The notes under the pieces: generated by a model
Seen by the model: the letters and a program-made list of their open reading frames with translations, nothing else
Told to the model about the DNA's origin: nothing
The model's database searches: none
In this document: positions 57,965 to 64,000 of the stretch, piece after piece
Layout of the letters: the number at the start of each line of letters is the position of its first letter
How positions within the stretch are numbered: position 1 is the first letter of the stretch
Position numbers and translations under genes: made by a program
Origin: Desmospora profundinema
GTDB lineage: Bacteria; Bacillota; Bacilli; Thermoactinomycetales; DSM-45169
Length of the DNA stretch: 64,000 nt
Reading direction: 5' to 3'
NCBI RefSeq assembly: GCF_031454155.1
Contig: NZ_JAVDQG010000002.1
Coordinates: 124,001 to 188,000, forward strand

Positions 57965-58645
57965 CCCCTCACCTCCTTTCTATTGTAAGAATAGGATTCT
58001 ATTCCCTGGTTTTCGACACAAGATGTCGCAATCCTTCCTTTGTTGTCATTTTTTATATAATTTAGTCGAAATGTATTAGGAGGAGTGCGAATCTCCCATA
58101 CAAAAAAGCCCACCCAATACAGGTGAGTCTTTTATCTGAGAGAGTGATAAAGTGTAGATCTTTCCCCTAGCACCATCTCGTGTATATACTTCCCAGCGGC
58201 ATTACAGTGAACACTTATTCCTTTCAAATAGAGCATCGTAGTCATCCGTTTCCCTTGGAGAGAATACGGGATCCACAGAACCAACCGCCCTTATTCCATC
58301 GGCCGCAATGCCAGTCACGGGTTCGTATGAAAATTTCCAATGTAAAACGTCTCTACCGGATGATCTCGATCGGAACTCCTGTAAAAATAGTAGGACCCAT
58401 TATGGGGCGAGACAACACGATACCCAAACGATTGGTTCGAGGCGATCGAGGTAGTTGGACGGCATATTTGGTTCGATTTGGAACGAGTCGTAAAACGATA
58501 TCAAAAGGGGCATCAACTGGAGAGAACCGGACAAATCCGAATGGCAGAATACATCAGCCTGGGCTTGATCGAGTAACACCATTCTAATCGCAACTGAATA
58601 ATATACCCATGTACAAAATTTAAAAAAATATGGGTGAGATAAGGG
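57965..58645. other. 680-base region without a supported gene
   Basis: Contains the comG leader, a weak T-rich hairpin at 58106-58136, and 58180-58600 with open frames on both strands that do not look like known proteins. It may be a decayed gene. Confidence 0.4.
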
Positions 58646-58768
58646 ATGAAAAACATAAGGGATGAAAACATTGTAGTTTTAGGAAGAATCATATTCATAA
58701 TCGGGATTATTATATTGTTATTTAGTAACTTTCTCCTTTTGAGTGTTGAAATGCGAAGGGCTTCCTAA
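58646..58768 (+). CDS. small membrane peptide candidate, 40 aa
   Basis: ATG 58646 to TAA 58768 encodes a charged start (MKNIRDEN), one long hydrophobic helix (GRIIFIIGIIILLFSNFLLL) and a short tail. AAGGG touches the ATG, so the ribosome site is poorly placed. A terminator lies 28 bases downstream. No family known. Confidence 0.4.
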   Translation: MKNIRDENIVVLGRIIFIIGIIILLFSNFLLLSVEMRRAS

Positions 58769-58792
58769 AGATTAACCTCCTTTTTCCCAATG

Positions 58793-58822
58793 AAAAAGGC
58801 CTGGAAAAGTCCAGGCCTTTAT
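58793..58822. terminator. bidirectional terminator
   Basis: AAAGGCCTGGA/TCCAGGCCTTT stem with a four-base loop and T-runs on both strands. Confidence 0.8.
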
Positions 58823-58828
58823 TTGTAA

Positions 58829-59032
58829 TTAACGCCACCGTTGCGGAAATTCGTATTCTCTATATGGATGATACGGTGGTCTATATGGATGCACAAACGG
58901 CCTAAAAAGTAGGCCATGAGGTCCACCAAAAGGGAACGGTCTTAAATGGTGCGGTCCCACAAAAGGGTGCGGGATTACAGGGTTATGTTGCTGAAACAAA
59001 AACCAATTGTACCAATAAAGGCAAGGATTCAT
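58829..59032 (-). CDS. Pro/His/Tyr/Phe-rich small protein, 67 aa
   Basis: A low-complexity protein (many P, H, F and Y; HPFVGPHHLRPFPFGGPHG) of the kind seen among spore coat or crust proteins. ATG 59032 follows GGGTGATATC; an ATG at 59044 lacks a site. Coat role is inference from composition. A terminator follows. Confidence 0.6.
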   Translation of the reverse strand: MNPCLYWYNWFLFQQHNPVIPHPFVGPHHLRPFPFGGPHGLLFRPFVHPYRPPYHPYREYEFPQRWR

Positions 59033-59475
59033 GATATCACCCATCTACTTATTTTAAATATAAATACTCCAATCGCCCGTTGTGGTTACTGATTATACAG
59101 CCCATTTCATTTGAAAAATAGGCATACGGGTCGAGTGACACTCGACGTTAGGCACTCATACCATAAATTAACCTTAACCACTCTAAAGGAGGTATTCATC
59201 TGCTACTATTACCTTAATTGCTATATAACTGATGTTACGATCACCATTGACTAGATTCACAGTATGTTATGAATGATTTCCTTGTAAAGAATCGGTTTAG
59301 CGGCTGCGGCTTGCTTCCCTGATGGTCATCACGTGATTTTCATAAATCAATTACTACCCTTCACCCAATAAAAATCTCCCTTGCCCCAGGGTGTTTTTTA
59401 TTGGGTTATAAGAGAGATCAGATTAAGTGGAAAATATAAAATAGCTCACCCTTACAGGGCGAGCCTTTCTGTTCT
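59033..59475. other. 443 bases without a supported gene
   Basis: Holds a GTCGAGT-GAC-ACTCGAC palindrome (59131-59147), an AAAGGAGG at 59186-59193 followed by no standard start codon, and a hairpin of ACCCAATAAAAA with TTTTTATTGGGT at about 59361-59406. Confidence 0.45.
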
Positions 59476-59877
59476 CTAAGTCGGTTTATAATCCCCTTTT
59501 CCACAACCGCAATCCGGGCAATCAGGATCTTCTTCTTTTTCCTCGAATATATGCAGGCCGATCTCCTCCAGGATTTCACCAAGAGCCGTATTTGAAATTC
59601 GGACTGTCACATAAGTATCTAACCGCTTCGCAGGGATGCTGATATGGTATGGGGTGATCCGCTCAAACACCAGTGCCAGTTCCTTCAGGGGAAAATCTTT
59701 GGTATAGAGATTAACAACGGTTTCTAACTCTACTGTGTCTAAATCGCCATTCCATCTGAATATGGGATCGGAACAAAAACAATTACAGCGGTCAGGATTT
59801 TCTGATTCGGAAATACAGCCGCAGCCGCCTGGACAGTGGATCGAACAATTACCCGCTTGGCATTCCAATGGCATCAC
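59476..59877 (-). CDS. Cys-rich protein with STN-like domain, 133 aa
   Basis: Residues 6-36 hold eight Cys (CQAGNCSIHCPGGCGC…CNCFC), and the C-terminus has CPDCGCGKG. Between them residues 45-110 (VVNLYTKDFPLKELALVFERITPYHISIP…NTALGEILEEIGL) look like the short secretin/TonB N-terminal fold. Such a Cys clamp suggests metal binding or cross-linking, perhaps in the spore surface. No signal peptide. Family not named. RBS GGGAGTG. Confidence 0.6.
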   Translation of the reverse strand: MMPLECQAGNCSIHCPGGCGCISESENPDRCNCFCSDPIFRWNGDLDTVELETVVNLYTKDFPLKELALVFERITPYHISIPAKRLDTYVTVRISNTALGEILEEIGLHIFEEKEEDPDCPDCGCGKGDYKPT

Positions 59878-59968
59878 TCCCTTTCCAAGAATCAGGATGA
59901 GCCATTGTTATCCCATTTATTCGTTTCCGATCAGCGTCTTTTATCCGGATCGGGCCTTGGCTGGTCTA

Positions 59969-60574
59969 TTAAATCCACCCCTTTTTTTCTGCTTTTACGA
60001 TGGCGTGGTGCCGGGAATCCACCTCCATTTTTTGTATGGCTGTGGAAAGATAATTACGGACCGTACCGGTGGTCAAAAAGAGTGTTTGAGCGATTTGTCT
60101 CGTGCTCTGCCCTTCTTTTGCCAGACGAAGGACTTCTTGCTCCCGCTCGGTCAAAGGATTTTCTTCGCGATGAAACAACGCTGTCATCAGCTCCGGGCTG
60201 ATCACCTTCTCTTTGTTCATCACTTTGCGGATGGCACCCACCAGGGTTTCAATCGGTTCATCTTTTAATAAATACCCTTCCACTTGAAGATCCGTGGCTT
60301 TCTGTAAGTAACCCGGTCTGGCAAACGTGGTCACGATCATGATCCTGCACGGCCACTGGTGGCGTCGGATGTGTTCGGCAACCTCTAGACCGGTCATGAC
60401 GGGAATCTCAATATCGAGAATGCATACATCCGGTTGATGACACGCAATCGCATCCAAGGCGTCTTTTCCATCGGACGCTTGCGCCACCACCTGTATATCC
60501 TCCTCCAGTTGCAGCAGCGACGTCAACGCGCCTCGCAGCATCTGCTGATCTTCTGCGATCACGATGCGGATCAT
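59969..60574 (-). CDS. NarL/FixJ-type response regulator (DesR-like), 201 aa
   Basis: Receiver domain with acidic pocket EDQ, phospho-accepting D in CILDIEIP near residue 53 and K near 104 (LLKDEP), then a LuxR HTH (LTEREQEVLRLAKEGQSTRQIAQTLFLTTGTVRNYLS). Closest in style to DesR/YvfU. Its ATG overlaps the kinase stop (ATGA). Confidence 0.9.
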   Translation of the reverse strand: MIRIVIAEDQQMLRGALTSLLQLEEDIQVVAQASDGKDALDAIACHQPDVCILDIEIPVMTGLEVAEHIRRHQWPCRIMIVTTFARPGYLQKATDLQVEGYLLKDEPIETLVGAIRKVMNKEKVISPELMTALFHREENPLTEREQEVLRLAKEGQSTRQIAQTLFLTTGTVRNYLSTAIQKMEVDSRHHAIVKAEKKGWI

Positions 60575-61695
60575 GGCACCTTCACCCTTTCCCCAGACTG
60601 GGCCGGAATGCGTAAGGTAACGACAAACCCGCCGCCGGCGGGAGACTCCAACCCGACATCGCCATCAGCCAGACACATCCGCTCCCGGATCGATTCCAAT
60701 CCATGTCCCCGTTTCTCCTCCTTTACCGACCCGATGCCGTCATCCATCACTCTGACTTCATAGCGGCCGTCGTTCCATCCCATCTGGACGGTACACCTCT
60801 TGGCTTGGCTGTGTTTGATGACATTGGTGAAGGCTTCCCGAATCGAGAGGGCCAGCATCGTTTCCTTCGCATGGGAAAGATCCGGCCGGGGACCGGTTTC
60901 CCTTAGGACTAAGTGGACTCCTGCCATACGGAACAGGGTGTGTGCGTGTTGAATCTCTTCCTCCAGGGATACCTGCTTCATGGACGTTACCAATTCCCGC
61001 ACTTGTTTCAACGCCGTTCGGGAAGTGTCCCTCACTTCCTGCATCTCTTGTTTCGCCTGATCCGATTGTTTATCCATCAACCGGATCGCCAGCTCGCTTT
61101 TCATTTTGATCATCGTCAGGGTTTGCCCGAGTGTATCGTGCAAATCCCGGGCAATCCGATTTCGTTCCTCCTCTTGAACATATCGTTCAATTTTTTTGTT
61201 CGCTTCATCCAATGCATAACCCAGCGATCGTGACCGCTCAACGAAATAGACGACAACAGGGATCACCAGCTGCAACAGGAGAAACAGCATGGAATAGGAA
61301 GGAACGAATCCCGACAGGTCTCCTTTGTGCCCGTAATAGGCAGCCGCGTGCATCGCCGGGAACGCAGGCATGCCCAGCCCGATCAGACGCTTGGAACGGG
61401 CCAAACCCAGTTGGCCTGCTTGCATAAAGGCGAACACCGTTAGCGAAAGATGGGAAACCATCCCTAAAACCGCTAGCACCCCACATCCGATATACACGGA
61501 AACCAAAAGGCGCTCATCCTGATGCCACAAACTCACATAAAACACACTCAAATAGATACTGTACAGCAAAAGGCTGCCGATCAAACCAAAAGGCTTGTGT
61601 ACGATAAACACTTGATAAGCTAAAGAGAGAAGCGCAATCACATCAATCAGCAGATATTGATCGATCTGATCGCGGGGGTACAGTTTTTGCAGCAT
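60571..61695 (-). CDS. sensor histidine kinase (DesK-like), 374 aa
   Basis: About five membrane helices in residues 10-160, then HisKA_3 with the phospho-His in RIARDLHDTLGQTL and an HATPase domain (REAFTNVIKHSQA, DDGIGS, GHGLESIRERM). The DesK group senses membrane state. The gene starts inside the end of the DUF418 gene (53-base overlap) with GGAGGACGGATGA ahead of ATG 61695. Confidence 0.9.
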   Translation of the reverse strand: MLQKLYPRDQIDQYLLIDVIALLSLAYQVFIVHKPFGLIGSLLLYSIYLSVFYVSLWHQDERLLVSVYIGCGVLAVLGMVSHLSLTVFAFMQAGQLGLARSKRLIGLGMPAFPAMHAAAYYGHKGDLSGFVPSYSMLFLLLQLVIPVVVYFVERSRSLGYALDEANKKIERYVQEEERNRIARDLHDTLGQTLTMIKMKSELAIRLMDKQSDQAKQEMQEVRDTSRTALKQVRELVTSMKQVSLEEEIQHAHTLFRMAGVHLVLRETGPRPDLSHAKETMLALSIREAFTNVIKHSQAKRCTVQMGWNDGRYEVRVMDDGIGSVKEEKRGHGLESIRERMCLADGDVGLESPAGGGFVVTLRIPAQSGERVKVP

Positions 61696-62836
61696 TCATC
61701 CGTCCTCCAACCGGCCACGCAGCCAGGGATCGACGCATGCTTTCCATCGGGCCGAAGCGAAACATGCGCAACCAAAACCAGGCAAAACCCACTTGAAACA
61801 GGCTGATGCCAAACCAAATCGCCACCGTCGCTAAAGCACCCACTTGTCCGCCCCAGCCCAATCCCCATCCGTAAAAGAGGATGGAAGCCATCACATTTTG
61901 TAAGACATAGCAGCTGAGTGCCATTTTCCCGACCCGCTCCATATAAGACCATAGCCGCAGACGGGGACGGCTTTCGACCCACTTGGCGATCAGCGCCATA
62001 TAGCCGACGGCCAGAAGCGGGGCAAACAAGTACCGAACCGGCAAATCAAACGCTCCTCCAGGGACAAACTGAAGCAAATGGAGCGGAGCCCCCAGAAACA
62101 AGCCGATCCGCAGCATGTTCCGGCGGATGCGTTTTCCGTTGTCATCGGGAGAAAACGCACCGGCTCTCATCAGGCGAACACCCAAAAGAAACAAAAACAC
62201 ATTCATCGGAATGACAAAAATCGCTTCCGCGCGAAGCACCCAAAAATCGGACAGACGATATTGCAGTTGTTCCAGCCATGTGCCGTCTTGATAAAGGCTG
62301 ACCACGTGAGACATTTCGCCCGCAAGAGCATTTCCCGTAGCCAGGATCACTCCCGTAACCGACAACAGGCTCAACACATGAAATCCACCCGACAGCATCA
62401 TGCTCCATTTGATCGCTTGATCGCCGAACTTAACGATGAAGGAAACGATTATAGCCGTCACCGCGTAACTCATTAAAATGTCATACTCCATGACCAGCGT
62501 AAAATGAATCATTCCTTCAGCCAGCAAAATCAAGGAGATCCATAGATAGATGCCGGGCCAGGCATCCTTTTTCCGCAATGCTTGCCGATACTTTAATTCT
62601 AATCCAACTCCAAATAAAATCGCCAAGATCCCGAGGAATTTTCCATTTACCAAACACAAAACAAACACCCGAATCCATTGATCCAGCGACGTCCACCACG
62701 GCGGATGATCAAATGTGAGTACATATGATAGATCCCCCAGGTTGGCAAACAGCCAGATGTTGGTTCCCAATGTACCCAAAATGGCAAACCCCCGCCAGAT
62801 ATCCAGCAAACGAATTCGTTTGTGTGAAGGTTCCAC
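61643..62836 (-). CDS. DUF418 family membrane protein (YeiB-like), 397 aa
   Basis: Multi-pass protein with the DUF418 marks: RIRLLDIWRGFAILGTLGTNIW at the start, ILFGVGLELKYRQALRKK and a C-terminal GPMESMRRSLAAWPVG. Function unknown; it is the first gene of the operon with the DesKR-like pair, so it may be a target or sensor partner. GTG 62836 follows GGGGAGAGTGCC. Confidence 0.85.
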   Translation of the reverse strand: MEPSHKRIRLLDIWRGFAILGTLGTNIWLFANLGDLSYVLTFDHPPWWTSLDQWIRVFVLCLVNGKFLGILAILFGVGLELKYRQALRKKDAWPGIYLWISLILLAEGMIHFTLVMEYDILMSYAVTAIIVSFIVKFGDQAIKWSMMLSGGFHVLSLLSVTGVILATGNALAGEMSHVVSLYQDGTWLEQLQYRLSDFWVLRAEAIFVIPMNVFLFLLGVRLMRAGAFSPDDNGKRIRRNMLRIGLFLGAPLHLLQFVPGGAFDLPVRYLFAPLLAVGYMALIAKWVESRPRLRLWSYMERVGKMALSCYVLQNVMASILFYGWGLGWGGQVGALATVAIWFGISLFQVGFAWFWLRMFRFGPMESMRRSLAAWPVGGRMNAAKTVPPRSDRSISAD

Positions 62837-63076
62837 GGCACTCTCCCCATTCTTCAGGTGTCCTCTTCCATGCAGATTTTACCGTTGAAATAGGGGGACG
62901 AATATTCACAGGGGTCAGCAAAAAAGAATGACAGGTGTCATGGTTTGATCTCCGCGAGAGATCACCCGATCCGCATTTTTCATTATTGACAGAAATCAGC
63001 CGAAAAGGGATAGAACAGGAGTCTGGATGACATAGTATGAGGGAACGGGCTCTACTTAGGGAATCCCGTCTTCCCA

Positions 63077-63151
63077 TGGGGAGTAGCCAAGCGGTAAGGC
63101 AACGGACTTTGACTCCGTGATGCGCAGGTTCGATCCCTGCCTCCCCAACCA
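63077..63151 (+). tRNA. tRNA-Gln(TTG)
   Basis: T1-A72 acceptor TGGGGAG/CTCCCCA, anticodon stem ACGGA/TCCGT with loop CTTTGAC giving TTG, T-loop TTCGATC, encoded CCA. Confidence 0.95.
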
Positions 63152-63153
63152 AC

Positions 63154-63194
63154 AACAACCCCCCATCCCAAGATAACGGAGATGGGGGGTTGTT
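63154..63194 (+). terminator. terminator after tRNA-Gln
   Basis: Fourteen-base-pair perfect stem AACAACCCCCCATC/GATGGGGGGTTGTT with a 13-base loop; no long T-run. Confidence 0.7.
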
Positions 63195-63269
63195 ATGATA
63201 GGAGAGAAGAATAGATAAACGATCGATCCAATCATAAACACAAGAAATGAAAGGACTGGGCATTTCAAC

Positions 63270-63590
63270 ATGGTTGATTTTGAATGGTATCGCAGTTTTA
63301 TCAGCATTTATAAGTACCACTCGCTATCGGAGGCAAGCCAAATCCAGAATGATGACACAGCCCGCCATGAGTCAACATTTGGCCTCTTTGGATGCAGAGT
63401 GGGGGAACCTCTGGTTGAATCATTGGAGGAAGTCACGATGGGCTTGAAAGCTTCCTCTTCTTCCACCATACCCGCCGTCAGGATCGGATCAGCACCGGAA
63501 TTTTTTCGCGAAAGGATCCTTCCCCGCCTGAATCAAATCGACATGAAAGTGATTGCTTACTATAGCATTGCATCCGTGGTGATGGAGTGA
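63270..63590 (+). pseudogene. LysR family regulator, remnant
   Basis: LysR HTH text is split across frames: MVDFEWYRSFISIYKYHSLSEASQ in one, MMTQPAMSQHLASLDAE in another, then VGEPLVES back in the first, followed directly by VRIGSAPEFFRERILPRL, the start of the effector domain. Two frameshifts and an internal deletion are needed, and the C-terminal two thirds are missing. Confidence 0.75.
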
Positions 63591-63718
63591 TACATCATAT
63601 GCGAGGCCGGATCCTGAACGTAAAGGTGGATAACAGGGAATGATAACCATTACCATAGGAGACACTACTATTACGTCAGTCCCCGTGTTCTTGCGTTCCG
63701 CCTCTCCGCAACCGACAA

Positions 63719-63748
63719 CCCCTATCCCAAAAGCCGTTGGGATAGGGG
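63719..63748. terminator. hairpin downstream of the lysR remnant
   Basis: CCCCTATCCCAA/TTGGGATAGGGG stem with a six-base loop, no T-run. Confidence 0.5.
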
Positions 63749-63860
63749 GGTGATTTAAATTCCCAATTATATCCATAAAAATTTCCTTTTTTCACCCTCG
63801 ACGCACCTCGTCCAATCCTTTACTATATAATAGACTGTCTATGGATAGGTGGTGTTAACG

Positions 63861-64000
63861 TTGTGGATGATCTGGACCTTACTTCTTGGACTGTTCGCCA
63901 TCTGCTGGGGGATTGCACGGTATAATACGTATAAACCCACTGTCAAACATGTCGATATTCAAGTATCCCGTCCACTGAACAACAATGGTTTGCGCATCCT
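63861..64000 (+). CDS. metallophosphoesterase (YkuE-like), N-terminal fragment cut by window end
   Basis: TTG 63861 behind AGGTGGTGTTAACG, then a membrane helix (WTLLLGLFAICWGIA) and YNTYKPTVKHVDIQVSRPLN, ending NNGLRIL, which matches the anchored metallophosphoesterase family just before its first metal motif. TATAAT at 63826-63831 may be the -10 box. The rest lies outside. Confidence 0.7.
   Translation, partial: MWMIWTLLLGLFAICWGIARYNTYKPTVKHVDIQVSRPLNNNGLRI

Noticed and set aside
57965-58080. ComK box upstream of comGA
   Set aside because: A-rich and T-rich runs are present, but no pair of AAAA-N5-TTTT boxes at helical spacing could be found.
58180-58587. Plus-strand frame of 135 codons as a gene
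   Set aside because: No ribosome site, no recognisable domain, and the opposite strand has equally long open frames.
59186-59230. Small gene after AAAGGAGG at 59186
   Set aside because: No ATG, GTG or TTG follows at usable distance; the only frame is 18 codons from ATC.

Overview
The window looks like chromosomal DNA of a spore-forming Bacillales member, most likely close to Thermoactinomycetaceae. The evidence is CotF-type spore coat genes, Bacillus-style small genes (yjcG, yutG, yqzE, ykuS), strong AGGAGG ribosome sites, a comG operon, a YabE-type 3D protein and mid-range GC. The family placement is an inference from gene content only.

Layout. 0-20.7 kb is housekeeping: an M23 peptidase, spore coat genes, four tRNAs, yutG, yjcG/GNAT, PHP phosphatase, an NSS transporter, SEC-C, YabE and VanW proteins, cytochrome bd oxidase behind a Rex-like site, a frameshifted BCCT transporter, ispG, and an aroK-yqzE-ykuS group with stop/start overlaps. 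20.9-36.5 kb is the main find: what reads as a complete trans-4-hydroxy-L-proline and peptide catabolic regulon. It has a peptide-binding protein, two permeases and a fused double ATPase. It has two proline-racemase-family enzymes and a three-component D-hydroxyproline dehydrogenase set (FAD oxidase, BFD protein, 2Fe-2S protein, second flavoprotein). It ends with a DapA-family deaminase candidate and a 2-oxoglutarate semialdehyde dehydrogenase. An enhancer-binding activator sits in the middle, and four sigma-54 (-24/-12) promoters read out into the four transcription units. Product: 2-oxoglutarate.

36.6-45 kb is accessory: a truncated nhaC abutting a TnpB element, an ugd-galU-glycosyltransferase group, and a second, frameshifted TnpB copy. 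45-48.6 kb holds a frameshifted methyltransferase, an AAA ATPase and two near-identical modules that look like type I toxin-antitoxin loci (30-residue hydrophobic peptide on the minus strand, about 120-nt RNA on the plus strand), plus a third diverged copy. 48.6-52 kb is a rifampicin phosphotransferase-TetR operon with an operator-like palindrome. 53.7-58 kb is the seven-gene comG operon. 58-64 kb has small unknown proteins, a DesKR-like two-component system with a DUF418 protein, tRNA-Gln, a LysR pseudogene and the start of a phosphoesterase gene.

A family of short repeats with TAGGG...CCCTA ends (MITE-like) occurs in at least four places, with a related core in a fifth. They touch genes directly: they supply the stop codons of the deaminase and glycosyltransferase genes, the upstream coding part of comGD, and lie in the leader of the peptide-binding-protein gene. 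Several single-base frameshifts occur; sequence error and real decay cannot be separated from the sequence alone.
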